Shown piece by piece: positions 49,256 through 60,740 of a DNA stretch of 64,000 nucleotides; within the stretch, counting starts at the first letter, position 1, and each line of letters starts with the position of its first letter. The translations under genes and the position numbers were made by a program. Origin of the DNA: Laguncularia racemosa (lineage: Eukaryota > Streptophyta > Magnoliopsida > Myrtales > Combretaceae). The stretch covers positions 2,852,001-2,916,000 of the forward strand of contig JBBMOL010000092.1 of the NCBI GenBank assembly GCA_037954665.1, given 5' to 3'. The notes beneath the pieces are model-generated. The model was not told the DNA's origin and ran no database searches. It was given only the letters and a program-made list of their open reading frames with translations.

Positions 49256-50992
49256 TCAGCAAAACAAAGTGCATTGTTGACGAACTTCTTGTTGAGGGAA
49301 CTGTCCTGGAGGTATCTGATTCAGCAACTGCGATCTACGGGACATAGAAAAGAGATCTTTTGGGGCGACCGGATTCAATAAAGATGTACCTGTTTCAATC
49401 AGTTCGTCTGCTCTTTTTATCAATTCATTAACACGCGTCAACAGTGGGAGTATCTCTTCAGGTGATTTGGCCTCCATAGCGTCAAGATGCAAACCATCGA
49501 CATCACTTTTCATGCAACCAGCATGTCCTAGCCAAAGGTTCATCTCCCTATTCCTTTTTCTTCCCAGCGCTGGGACTCCTAGTTTTGTTTCTCTTCGTAT
49601 TTCAGTTTCAATCTCTTCAACACGACCAATCTGTGAACCTAAAGCTTCCATACGTTTTCTAAGAACACATTCAGCCTCCTTAAGAGTAAAACTTGCACAT
49701 AATTTGTCCCGGAGAGTACTTCTGTCATAATCGGGAGAACTGGTAATAACATTTCTAACTTCAAAACATGCAGATTCCAAACAAGCTAATGCATCCTTCC
49801 TATACTCCTCGTCAGTATATGAGATGTACTGCTCATATAAATCAGAGATCCAAACATGTCCATTATCCATTCTAACGTAAGAATCCCACAAATCAGCAGC
49901 AAAACCTGGTGGACAAGGAGGTGGAGGTTCATCAGCTAAACCGTGTACACTGGCCATTCCACCATCAAATGCATTTCCAGGAATTGATGTACCGATTCCA
50001 CCACCAGATGCATTTCCGGGAGTAGATGTACCACTTCCAACTGGACAAGGAAGAGGTCGAGGTTCATCAGCTAAACCAGGTTCCGTGGTCATTTCAACAC
50101 AAAATGAATTTCTATCAGTTGATGCATCAATTCCAACTCCATGTTGCAAAGGAAGCGTATGCTGATCACTCATATGATCAGAGTTAACTTGAGGAGCAGT
50201 AGGTATTGGATCACCCGTACCCATATCCATGCCTCCTTGTGGGAAAGAGACTTGAGTAGATTCAGGTTGGGAGGATTGCCCTTGATATATGGTGTTAATT
50301 GGCTCAGAACCCACAGCATTTTTTTGTTGAGCTCCATCATTATTTGTGCATTCCTCCGATAGAAACGTCATGAATGCGTCCCAGTTTTCTGGTGGTGTGG
50401 GGTACAGCTCTGAATTGCCAAGTTGTGAATCTGTTGCTCCAACAGATTTTTCTAGATTTGGCAAACTCCGTGTGTTCCCTTCAGAGACAGAAATACTCTC
50501 AAACAGAGCACCAGAATTCGAAGCACCAAGTAGAGGCATCTCAGCTTCAGTAGGATGGCTTCCACTAGTTCCTCTGCCTAAGGCATACATCCTTTTCTTG
50601 TTCCCTTTTTCCTGGCCGACCGTTTTCTGCTTTCTTATCCTCACATCAGCTGGGACACCTCCTCTGTGGCCTGCAATGCCCAAATCTGGAACATAAGGGT
50701 AAAGTTCCCGGTTCGGGCAAACATCATAACTTACAGCTCTTGATGAAATGTCATCTTCTTCTCCTGGCTGTAGTTGTTGCTGTCCTCTTAACCCAAGTTC
50801 CCTTTTGAGCTCCTCCTGCTTTTCCGGAATTATGCCTGGGCATACCTTGATACCCTTTCCTGGAGTACCAGTCAGATGTGCAATAATTCTATTAGGATGT
50901 CCGTTGCACTTGTGAAAGCATGATCTACACATCCAATATTCATTTCCCAAAAATTCGACATATTTTTCAAGTATAGTCTTCTGTTCAGCCAT
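49256..50992 (-). CDS. BED-like zinc-finger protein with repetitive middle, unit 2 copy (family unrecognised)
   Basis: An uninterrupted frame of 578 codons. The ATG at 50992 begins M-A-E-Q-K and sits 12 bp inside an exon that starts after a CATAG acceptor (exon edge 51004). The finger is Cys22-x2-Cys25-x13-His39-x11-Cys51 with Trp20 in front, a BED-like layout. A Lys/Arg cluster (G-N-K-K-R, about 132-136) may be a nuclear signal. The middle (about 140-365) is low-complexity with TSTPGNASGG-like and LADEP-P-P-CP repeats. The C-terminal about 200 residues are charged and helical, closely matching the 22-kb paralogue, with an EIL-LL--V-ELIK-AD-LI-TGTSLLNPV pattern, and end in a Gln/Pro/Cys tail. 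It has no transposase or kinase core. I do not recognise the family; a gene derived from a hAT-type BED finger is one possibility. Confidence 0.75.
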   Translation of the reverse strand: MAEQKTILEKYVEFLGNEYWMCRSCFHKCNGHPNRIIAHLTGTPGKGIKVCPGIIPEKQEELKRELGLRGQQQLQPGEEDDISSRAVSYDVCPNRELYPYVPDLGIAGHRGGVPADVRIRKQKTVGQEKGNKKRMYALGRGTSGSHPTEAEMPLLGASNSGALFESISVSEGNTRSLPNLEKSVGATDSQLGNSELYPTPPENWDAFMTFLSEECTNNDGAQQKNAVGSEPINTIYQGQSSQPESTQVSFPQGGMDMGTGDPIPTAPQVNSDHMSDQHTLPLQHGVGIDASTDRNSFCVEMTTEPGLADEPRPLPCPVGSGTSTPGNASGGGIGTSIPGNAFDGGMASVHGLADEPPPPCPPGFAADLWDSYVRMDNGHVWISDLYEQYISYTDEEYRKDALACLESACFEVRNVITSSPDYDRSTLRDKLCASFTLKEAECVLRKRMEALGSQIGRVEEIETEIRRETKLGVPALGRKRNREMNLWLGHAGCMKSDVDGLHLDAMEAKSPEEILPLLTRVNELIKRADELIETGTSLLNPVAPKDLFSMSRRSQLLNQIPPGQFPQQEVRQQCTLFC

Positions 50993-52059
50993 GGTGATCC
51001 GACCCTATGACAAGAAGAATAATCAACCAACATAGTAAGGAAATATAAAAGATCTTTCCCTTTGTTTCTACACCTTCTGTACCTTAGGCATGACCATAAA
51101 GTAATTTAGGCAAAAGAAATTGGAAAAAAAAACTCAATATAAGAGATGTTATAGCCTCAAGCAAAGTAATAATACTTCAAATTACACCAATGAATTAATT
51201 CTAGTACCATTATGTCTATGCATTGGATTACATTTCGCAGGTTTAACGAGTAATGGTCTATATAGTGCAGGAACCCCAAGAAATTAGGCAAAAAGGGTGA
51301 GTACTGCTTACTAGAGGCAAAGCTGATTGAAGAAGAAATGCTTGTTTTCGGATTGCTCACAAGCCTATTCTCATCAATTTGATAGCAGCTAGTAAAAAGA
51401 TACCATCTTTCAGTTACAAGATACAGAGCAATTGAAATTTGAAATACTAACTAGAAACGAACTTAGATCGAGATGAAGCAGCGAGCTGTTTATCTGTTCA
51501 TGCTTTTATATACAGTAATTTAAAAAAAAAAAAAAGAATGGAAAGCATAAGCATCGCTAACCAGCTCAACTTAACCTTTTCTCTTTTCATATTTAGGCAA
51601 CATTTCCTCATGACTATCAATTTATTCTTCTCATCAGAATCTCTTTCCAAAGGGAAATGTTCAGAAGAAGCGTTGACTAAAGTCAACTTGCGCAAAACCC
51701 AAGAAAATCTTATTCAACACAACTATGTCTGGTTCGGATTAATCTATATTCTCAAATTTGAGTTCAACAGAGACACAACTAAGAAAAAAAAGGTTGACAA
51801 ATGATTTCTCATGGTAGCAAGCATGACTATCAAGCAGAGACAAAAGAAAAAAGAAAAAAAGAATTGCACAAGAACTAAAAGAACAAGAAAGCTCATGGTT
51901 TGATTAGAATTAAGTGACACAAACCTGTGAAAAGAGGAACTGGTTTCCTGAAAACAACGAAGAGTTTTAGGATGTGATATGTTAAAGCTGGCGAAAAGTG
52001 AAGGCCAAAGTCCTGGTCCGTCTTATATTTATTGGAATTGCCAATACGTTTTCTAATCT
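50993..52059 (-). promoter_or_regulatory. 5' UTR, 5' intron and promoter of the unit 2 zinc-finger gene
   Basis: The coding exon extends to 51004. A matching upstream leader exon probably ends at 51925 with a CAG|GTTTGT donor, leaving a 920-bp 5' UTR intron. A TATA-like AATAAATATAAG lies at 52022-52033 on the minus strand. No other gene is seen in the interval. The layout parallels the unit 1 gene, which supports the model. Confidence 0.5.
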
Positions 52060-52540
52060 AGTATGAAACAGGGGGTGTCCTGCCTTTGTCCTTTTCCTGG
52101 AGCGTCCCGGGGCTCAGAGATTTTTTTTTTTTCTTTTTTTCAGCCTTCAACCTCTAACTCGTTAAAAATTGAAAATAATTTCTGAACTTTAAGGTGTGGA
52201 TATGCTTTTGAAGTTAATAAAATGTATTTAAATAATTTTAAATTCTTACAAAATGAGAATAGATGTCCGAAGTGTCCAAGTGACAGTTTAACGCGGGACG
52301 AAATGGCTCCCGGGACGTCCGGCTTTTGTCCTTTTCCTGGAGCGTCCCCGGGCTCACAGATTTTTATTTTTTTTCAATTTGCAACTTCTATACCTTTAAA
52401 AATAGAAATATGATAAATTATAAATAATTTTTAAACTTTAATATATATACCTTTATGAATTTATAAAATGTATTTTAAGAACTTTAAAAAAGAAAAATAC
52501 ATTTTCTATTAAAAAAGAAAACAAAAACTAAAATTTAAAA
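52060..52540. repeat. Tandem repeat, about 240-bp period, upstream of the unit 2 zinc-finger gene
   Basis: 'tttgtccttttcctggagcg' at 52085 recurs at 52325, offset 240 bp. Similarity continues through 'ggctca-agattttt' and on to 'taaaatgtattt'. The GC-rich core of each copy contrasts with its AT-rich tail. Confidence 0.8.
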
Positions 52541-55309
52541 ATATTAAAATACACTTTGATAAATTCAATTTATCATCAACAAGATCAAAGTTTAAATTTA
52601 TATGCAACAATAAGCTATACTTACCAATTTATAAGAGTTTTTTAGGATATATTTATACTAAGATTAAAATTTAGAGGTTATTTGAATTTTTCCTTAGAAC
52701 ATGGATTTGTGTCTTTCCCCCTCCATGTATAGATTTTCTTTGCTATGTTTTATATATATATTCTTTTTATGCATGTAATGAATGCACTTTTTAGAATAGT
52801 AATTAACAAACTCCATATAATTTAATATAAAACAATATAACTCTTTTTGCATTCATTAAGTTTTATGTTTATATTTTTAAAAATTATAATATTTTCCATA
52901 AGATATATATTTTATGAAAAAACATCGAGGAATTACATAAAACTTTAATTTATTATGTTTTTTATATAATTAAAACTTACTCAATAAAAATAATTTCTTA
53001 AGTAAAATCTTAACTTTTACGCATGTTCACGCATACACACCAATAAAGTACAGGATTTTTTCCGTCCGATGATTTGAACCAATTTAAGTAGCCAAATAAA
53101 GCATCATGTTAAAGTAAAATAAAATGATTAAGAAATAGCTTCGGATGTCTTTTCGGAATTGGGAATGCTACCTTTACGCCGTCCTTCACTTTCCTGCCGC
53201 GTATGTTAATATAGCTAGCTATTTTAGATCTTTTATTAGATGGATTTTCGTGATTTGATGTCAAGGATATATATAGTACAAATTGAGGCAACTGTGAGAA
53301 TCATTTTTTGATAACCTATAAAACTTCGATGACAGCTACAATATAATGCGTTGATAGCTTAAGGCTCGAAAAGGTCAAAATCTATAGGAAGTCCAGCAAA
53401 ATTTTTATCCAATAGATTTTATTTCAAGATTTCATAAGCTAGATTTCATTTTTAAAATTTGATAATTTATACTTTACAAAATATATATAAGTCTCTTATC
53501 CTATTTACCCCATACTCATTCACCTCTATTCTTTATCAACAATGTGATCCCTTTGAGATATTGTTAATCTTGGGATTATCACGAAGAAACTCAAGTGAAG
53601 TTGCTGTTAGGCAATATTAAATGTGTTGAAAAAATATATATATATATAAAGCTAAAATGGCCACTTAGGACATTTTCTGGCAATATGAATCCTATACTAG
53701 TATCATCACAAACTTTTTTTATTGGTTAATGTCTATATATGAACACTAAATAGGGTTGGAGACATGGTACACTCAATATAACTAAGCTTAGAAAGTCGGG
53801 TGGGAATTTCTAAGTATCTAAACCACTTAGAGGATGGAAGAAAGATGTTATTTGTTTGCAAAAGTTTAGAGAATTTTGTGAGAGAGACGAGGAGAGTATT
53901 TCTGGAAAAATTAGTTCAATAGCTACCAAACACAAATAAGTTATGCATTTGTATGTTTATAAGCATCACCATGTGTTATGACTCTTCAAAGCTTCATGAT
54001 TCTTGAAACATTAATTTTTTATCATTACATTGTGTTTAGTGTATTTACAAATGAAATAATATCAAGAATACTACCTAAAATTTGGTCTTTTTCCAATTTT
54101 ATACGTAAAGTTTGAAGTTACTAAATATCATATACCTAATTGAATGCATGCTTGCTTATCGAGTTTTTAGACTACAAATTTGTAGTTACTACGCAATCAA
54201 ACTTTCATTCATCATATTTATTGCTTCTATCATATCAACTTTAGAATGATGATGTGGGAATGTTCATCATCCAAAAATAAGAGTTGACAATGAAAAGTGA
54301 AGTATTAAATTTAACAAGTTTGATTGGGAATGAAATTCAGCAAGTTCAAATTTTATGTACAAAATTGAAAAAATATGTAAAGTTCAACAAGTAATTTTGG
54401 CATTGTCCCTTTATAAATTGATGTAAATCATTTTTTATGAAGAGAAATATCCCCACATACTTGACTTGAGATAACACATTAGTTTGATCAAAAGGTTGCA
54501 ATTTTGAGCAAGTTCGAAATCTACAAAAATTTTGTAGTGTTTGACTTCGGTTGAATCTCATAACCACTTTGTTTGGATCAAATCTCTCCTATAAATGCTC
54601 TCTAGCTCTTAGCATGACTATTTTTCAATCTTACTCATGTGAGGTTCGAATGAAATCTTTAATCCATAAAACATGGGAAATAAGTTTCAATCATTTGCAA
54701 GACATGGGATAAAGGAATTACTAACATAAGAGATTTATACAGAGTGCTTATTAGCACTTCTAATTTACTCACAGCTTAACATTTTAACTTTGGTACCAAT
54801 TTTTTGCCAAACAATAAACTCCCAATAATAATTCCATGATTACTATTAACATCACCTTTTGGATGGAGGGTGGGAGGAGGGAGTAGCAACTCCAATCTCC
54901 TTTTATTCAATAGAAAGTTACTATTACGATGTTCAATTCAATTTTAGACAACAAATAGAAATTTTCATAAATTGTTATTCAATAGTCCATTCATTATTTT
55001 TACAATAAATGTCTTATAAATTGCACTGCAATTGTCTACACTAGAGTATAATTGATATTTTTGTTCTATTTTAATATAATTTCTTATATTATTTTACGTC
55101 AATTGAATAATATAATAAGTATGTAAGAAGGATTATACCTTTATTAAATTTTCATTGAATTATAATTTAATTTCCCATTTATTCCATATGATGAAGTAAA
55201 TGGATTTTTAATATAAAATCTAAAAATATATAATTGACAATTTATTCAACATTTTTTTCCTTAAAAGTTGGTCTACATAAACCTTTTAATTGCATGACAT
55301 TATTATTAT
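52541..55309. other. AT-rich intergenic region, no gene seen
   Basis: It separates the zinc-finger gene from the L11-methyltransferase gene in unit 2. Only short low-complexity open frames occur. A TA dinucleotide run lies near 53,630-53,650. No similarity to the corresponding unit 1 interval (25,433-30,590) was obvious by eye. Confidence 0.5.
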
Positions 55310-55515
55310 TATTATTTGGGCGAGGGAAGGGGACGTTGAAGTTCCAAAGGCGAACCAATGCCTGGGACGGTTTCGGGGACGTTTTAATATTATTATTATT
55401 CTGGGGGACTGGGGGAGGGGAGACGCCAGACGCGTTGAGGAGGAGCAGGACGCGATGCTCGCTCACCGTTTTATAAACCCACTGGTAGATACAGGCCATT
55501 GCGTTTTTTGTTGAC
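55310..55515. other. Isolated GC-rich patch
   Basis: A roughly 200-bp purine-rich, CpG-containing block ('gggggactgggggagggg' and similar) interrupted by ATT triplet runs, in otherwise AT-rich DNA. Frames on both strands are open for about 80 codons, but the translation resembles nothing known. It may be a remnant of an element or a divergent leader sequence. Confidence 0.35.
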
Positions 55516-55530
55516 CCAGTACTGCTTTCT

Positions 55531-55600
55531 TTAGTGGTGAAAATTTTAATTTGACTCGAAAAAAAAATTGAATTAATTCAATCCGTCTTCACTCCTTATA
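55531..55600. mobile_element. Short relative of the 29-kb inverted-end element
   Basis: It starts 'ttagtggtgaa' and ends 'ttcactccttatag', with 'gaattaattcaatcc' inside, matching the ends of 29020-29612 with almost all the interior missing. Unit 2 similarity to unit 1 resumes right after it. Confidence 0.4.
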
Positions 55601-56401
55601 GTGTTAATTCAAAATTGGAACATGTCAAGTGTTAATGAACTTTTTGGATTAATGCTATATTTAATATTTAAATTTTATTTATTTTTTTAATTAACGATAT
55701 AAAGTTTGAAATGTTAATGTATTATATAAATTTTATTTATTTTTATAATTAAATATTTAAATTTTATTTATTTTTATAAATTAACTATCTAAACTTACTA
55801 ATCCCTTTTAGATACTATAAATAATCATAAAAAGTTTAACAATAGTAAAGTAACACTTTTAAATTTTAGATAATTAATTATAAAAATAAATAAAGTTTGT
55901 AACACTTACTCAACTTTTTTTAATTGAGTTAACAATAGGATTCAAATAGATAATTTAAAAAAAAAAAAGAAACAAACATTCAAGACTTAAGTAGGAAAAA
56001 AAAAAAAAGAAGCTAAAAACTCACAAAATATAGGCAAAAGTTAAGATATATATATGTAATCTGTGTCTTATCTAATTGCACTGTAGATGAAAACACGTAT
56101 CTATCTACTTGTCGTGTTCTAGTGAAATTGAAGATCATGTTGATATAAATCCGCATCTTCTTGCAGATATCGATGCTAGGAATTGAAGCCACTTCTTGGC
56201 ACACAATACAAAGATCGATCAAATAATTTCTAACTTTCACTCTATACGTCATGATCACATGAACTGCTAAAAAGGCACAACGTATCCTCGCAATTGTTGT
56301 ACTAGGTCCCAATGGTCGCAGCTCACATTCTACCTGATGTCACCGATGGCAGATTTGTTTGGGCCATTTATGATTCAGTGCCGTGCTTCAAAAAATCATC
56401 C
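55601..56401. other. Spacer downstream of the unit 2 L11 methyltransferase gene
   Basis: Aligns with about 30,590-31,191. It has about 200 extra bp at about 55,985-56,205 that unit 1 lacks. That extra segment is non-repetitive, and its minus-strand frame (56013-56312) resembles nothing known. Confidence 0.5.
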
Positions 56402-59400
56402 TCACAGGTCATTAAGCCTCTCTTTCCTCCTCCCTCTCACGCATGCCCAATCATCCATCTCCGAGACTGATATATCTTCTAGGAAACACGAATAACAATC
56501 CACTATGTAGGGAACCTGAGCCGAGGAAGAATTGTATTTTCAGATATAGTCCAAATGCCTAGAGGAAGCTGAAAGTGCATGCTAAAGAATGAGCTTCATT
56601 AATAGCGAAAACAAACAGGCAGATAAGATCATGATATCAATCCTAATGCGCACTTTACATATTAAGTCAAGGTTTAGACCACTCTGGTCTCTCCTTAGAG
56701 TCATTCCTCTTCATGCAAATTTTTTATAGTAATGAACATTGGAATAAGTGCAAAAAACATTTTCTGTAAAACATACACATCCAAGATACTGTAGTGTAAT
56801 CTGAAGTGGTACCTGGTCAGATAGGATACCGGAGAGACCAACAATTGCTCCAGGCTTGGCATAAGATACAATATGTTTAGCCAAGTCTAATAATGGATTC
56901 AAGAGTATATTTGCCACAACCAAATCATACTTCTCCATTTCAGTATATGTATCTATATTTGCTCCATCAAGGACTTGAGAGCTGATTTTGCTGGGAACCA
57001 GGTGTAATTGAAGCTTTTCAGACTCAATATTGTTCAAAGCGGCATTCTGTTGAGCTGAAGATATAGCTTGAGGATCTATATCAACACCAACTGCTGAGGC
57101 TGCACCTAACTGCCCTTGCAGAATACAGTCTTAATGTGGCTTCAAGCAACTAAATAATCAATTAAAAATTAATTTGGAATATTTGCCCGGTTAATCAATC
57201 TAACTTCAGTTCTACAAAGAAAAGGAAAGTACTCCTAGAATGACCGTAAAAACAGATAAAATTATGTTTTGGAGAATTGCTTTAACAAAACAATTATGAA
57301 GTGGCCAGACATCACTCTTTTAGCAGCAATAATCCTAGATTGGAAACAAGTTGATTTAGATGGTTTCACGATTCTAACCTTAGGCCATTGAGAACAAACC
57401 AAAATTTTGATAATATTGAATTCTGCTTATTATACTAAAACAGAGCCACGCCTTAAAAATGCCCTCCTTGTAACATGTTGCTCGAGATATTATTTTCTAT
57501 TTCAATTTTAAAAAAGAAAGCATCTCATTTAATGCATTTTCTGGTAGTAAGGATCCTATGGATTGTTACCCAGACAGGTTTCAAGGAGTAAGCGTAGGGT
57601 TAGAGCAACATATCTTCTGGTAGGTTTGAAAAGGATTGAACTGCAAACCCACATCTCCGGTAGTTCTACTAGAATATGAGATCAAGAGTACCTCAACGGT
57701 TGTTATTAAAATAACAAAAAAATACTTAATGTACCTTAAGTGCTGCTATTGCAAGAATTCCAGAACCAATGCCGTAATCCAAGAAGTGCTCTCCTCCTTT
57801 TATCAGGCCATGTAGCAACAGTAGACATAACTTTGTTGTTGGATGTTCCCCCGTTCCAAAAGCCAATCCAGGATTCAAAATAATATTTGTAGCTTGAAGA
57901 TTCTGTTATAGCGTAATCCATCATAAAATAGCCATGGTGTGGATACGACATCAATTTATTCTCCATAATATGTCAATGATATGGACAGAACCAGTGGAAC
58001 AAAGTTTTTAGGAATTGAGCAGTCTTCTCTAAAATGAATTTCAAGGGTCCCTTTATCAAAATGCATTGCATAATGAAAGATACAAGCTAAAACTGTCTAC
58101 TGAGACTTAATTATGGGGAAAAAGAAAAAAGAAAAAAGAAAAGAAAAGAAAAGAAAAGAAAGAAAGAAAAAAGAGATCATTTTTTAGTACATGAGTTAGA
58201 GAAATCATACAGGGGGAGGAATCCACTTGGGAACTATCCAAAGTCCTTCAATGACTTCAACAGGATGAAATGATTCCTGCATGCAAAAAGAGATGACAGG
58301 TCACTTTCTGTGATCTTTTGGATCTGCAAATTTTGATAGAAGACAAATTGTTAAAGTGATGCCCTTTACTAATCCTTAATGATCGCATAAATACATCTTA
58401 ACATTGGCAATTTTACACTAGTGGGGATGTCTTTCTCTGAAGATTTATTGTCATAGTGCAGCATATAATATCAGAAAATATATCAGCAGGCTAATGCCTT
58501 ATTCCTTCCAGATTTTCTAGAATGTAGACACTTGAGTTCCGAAGCCAGAGATCCTGAACAATATCTTAAATTCCATGGAAATGCACATAAGAAACACAAT
58601 ATATAGAATCATTTATACAGACCTGAGTTTTCTTTATCCAGTCTTCTTGCACACCAATCTCAATCTCATAGTTTGGAATGCTCTTTAAGCCTATGGAATT
58701 GGCAGCACTTGAGATACAAGTGTGAACATCTTCATCTGGTGCAAAAATAGAGTCAATTGAAACCTGCAGTGAATTTTTTTTTTTTATCAAAATCTAATTT
58801 CTGGAGAAAAGTTTTCATGGTGCAAATTTTTTTTTCTCATAAATGTTTCCAAAGCCACTGACCAAAAAATAGTAAAACTAAAATAATGGAATAAATCACC
58901 TAAGAGTAGAACAGGGTTAACCCAGGCAATAAATGTGTTAACAAAATTCTAATCAACTTATGCATAAGTGGACAAGAAATTTCAACAATATTATACGGGA
59001 AACTCAAAGCCTACCCTCAGGTTAACTCAACAAGCTCATTAGAACCTTGCATATACATGCTTTGACAATAATTTTGTTACATTCCAGTTTATTGATGGTC
59101 ATTCCAAAGATAACATTGTATCAAAGCATAAATAACTGAATTCAAATCTTGCACCATTGTATATTGAAAAAAGCAAGGGCCTTTGAAAATGTTTTAGTGC
59201 GTGAGACATGGGAACATTCATATATATATATATATCATGCCTCTTCGAAAAAATGAGGAGCAATTTCGTGTATCAAATTTAACAATTATGACCACATCGA
59301 TAGAACTAAGAGGAACTTCAATGTGAAAAGAACCTTTTGATTTATAGAAGCTATACCTCATCAGAACTCTCATGGTCTTCTTGTTCTTCAATGCAAGCAG

Positions 59401-60151
59401 AGCTTGCACCAAAGCACAAAAGAGCTTCAGACAGCACGTCCTAAGCCAAAACAAGCGGAAATCATGAATTTCTCATCCACGACCATGACAACAGCAACAA
59501 AAACAACAAATAAGATCGACAATAAAATACATGACAATTAGACCATATGATACACCAATGCATATGTGATATGAATTGATATGGTTGTAAAACGTCCTTT
59601 GCACATTCGACAAGAATTAGATCCCGATAGTGATAGGGGCAAGTATATTTTCCAGTCCCGATCGGATGATCCAGTCAGCCATCTATCTGACCATTGAAAT
59701 TAACTTGCTAAATTCCCAGTCATTATCAACAGTCGGATACTGACTGGACAATCTATGCTACTAGTCCATAAAAATCGCCAAGGGATGGATAACAAAAGTT
59801 ATTACACATAAACAAGTATAATAACAAAAATATAAAAAGAGTGCAACATACAGAAGCATGTTTCGGGCAGCAAATTCGAACAGAGAGATAGTGGGAGGTG
59901 ACTGGCTCTGTTGAGTTAGTTGTTGAAGTAGTAGTATTAGTAGAAGCATAAGGTGAAGTATGAGATGAAGTGAAAGTAAAAGAAGAAGAAGACGAAGAGA
60001 AAAATCCAGTGATTGAATTGTTGTTGGGTTTGGAAAGAGATGGGAGAGAAGGAAGGAGCAGTGGTGATGGCTTGTGAAAAAAATGGCGGGAGTTTAGCAG
60101 TAAGTGTAAGTCTAAGTAGACCAGGCGTTTGAAGAAATGACTCACTGACAT
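56402..60151 (-). CDS. Ribosomal protein L11 methyltransferase-like (PrmA-like) protein, unit 2 copy, 7 exons
   Basis: Exons in transcript order: 60151-59852, 59440-59357, 58763-58623, 58276-58211, 57902-57735, 57109-56813, 56515-56402. All are phase 0 and GT-AG, giving 389 residues with no stops. Intron 2 is 593 bp and free of the copia element, so this copy shows the ancestral structure. Domain order and signatures are as in the unit 1 copy, with one important change: motif I reads LDYGIGSGIL (Thr to Ile at residue 242). The TGT-to-GAT-type surroundings (PGLAFGTGEHPTT, VVANILLNPL) are kept. Other replacements occur in the presequence and in the loop before VVANILL. It may be functional, altered, or in early decay; the open frame alone does not decide. 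It shares a 589-bp divergent promoter with PRA1.H. Confidence 0.87.
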
Positions 60152-60740
60152 AATGTTTAGCGTTAGTTAATGGCAGCTGGGTCGATGTTGGCTTATTGGG
60201 GCGAAACTGATGTTGATAGGTCGATATACTATTTTTATTTAAATATATATTTGGATTGAAGAAATATACTCAAAACAAAAAATTAGATATAACAAATATT
60301 TATCTTATCATTATATATGAAACCCTCATTATTTTAATCTAACTTTTAAGAGTTATTTATTTAAAGATAATAAAAAGAAAATAAAATAATTATTTTAAAA
60401 ATATTTTTTATTATTTTATTTACTTATAAATTCTTATTAAAATAAATTTTTTAATCTATCATTACCTTACCAATAAGGTAGATGGACTGTTTGGAATTTT
60501 TCTTTTCCCGAAGAAGGAGAATGCAACGACTACCGTACAATAATGGCGCCAAAAGTAACAACTTCCTTGGGAAGTCTACTACGTCACCCTCCCTGAAACA
60601 TCATAATTACGTACTTCCCCTCCAAGTTCATCCCCAATTCCAACCCCCTCTATATGTATAAACCCTAAAACACAGAATCTTCAAGACACCATTCCCTCGA
60701 AAAAAGAAGACAGCCCACAAGAAGGGAAAAAAGAGAAAAA
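60152..60740. promoter_or_regulatory. Divergent promoter region between L11 methyltransferase and PRA1.H, unit 2
   Basis: The compact 589-bp form of the bidirectional promoter. It keeps the E2F-like TTTTGGCGCC (60545-60554, minus strand) and the TATAAACCCTAA TATA/telo-box (within 60651-60668). From about 60,265 to the ATG it is almost identical to unit 1. Confidence 0.65.

Noticed and set aside
56013..56312. 99-codon minus-strand frame downstream of the unit 2 L11 methyltransferase
   Set aside because: It is present only in unit 2 sequence that unit 1 lacks. It has no family signature and starts and stops within spacer DNA.
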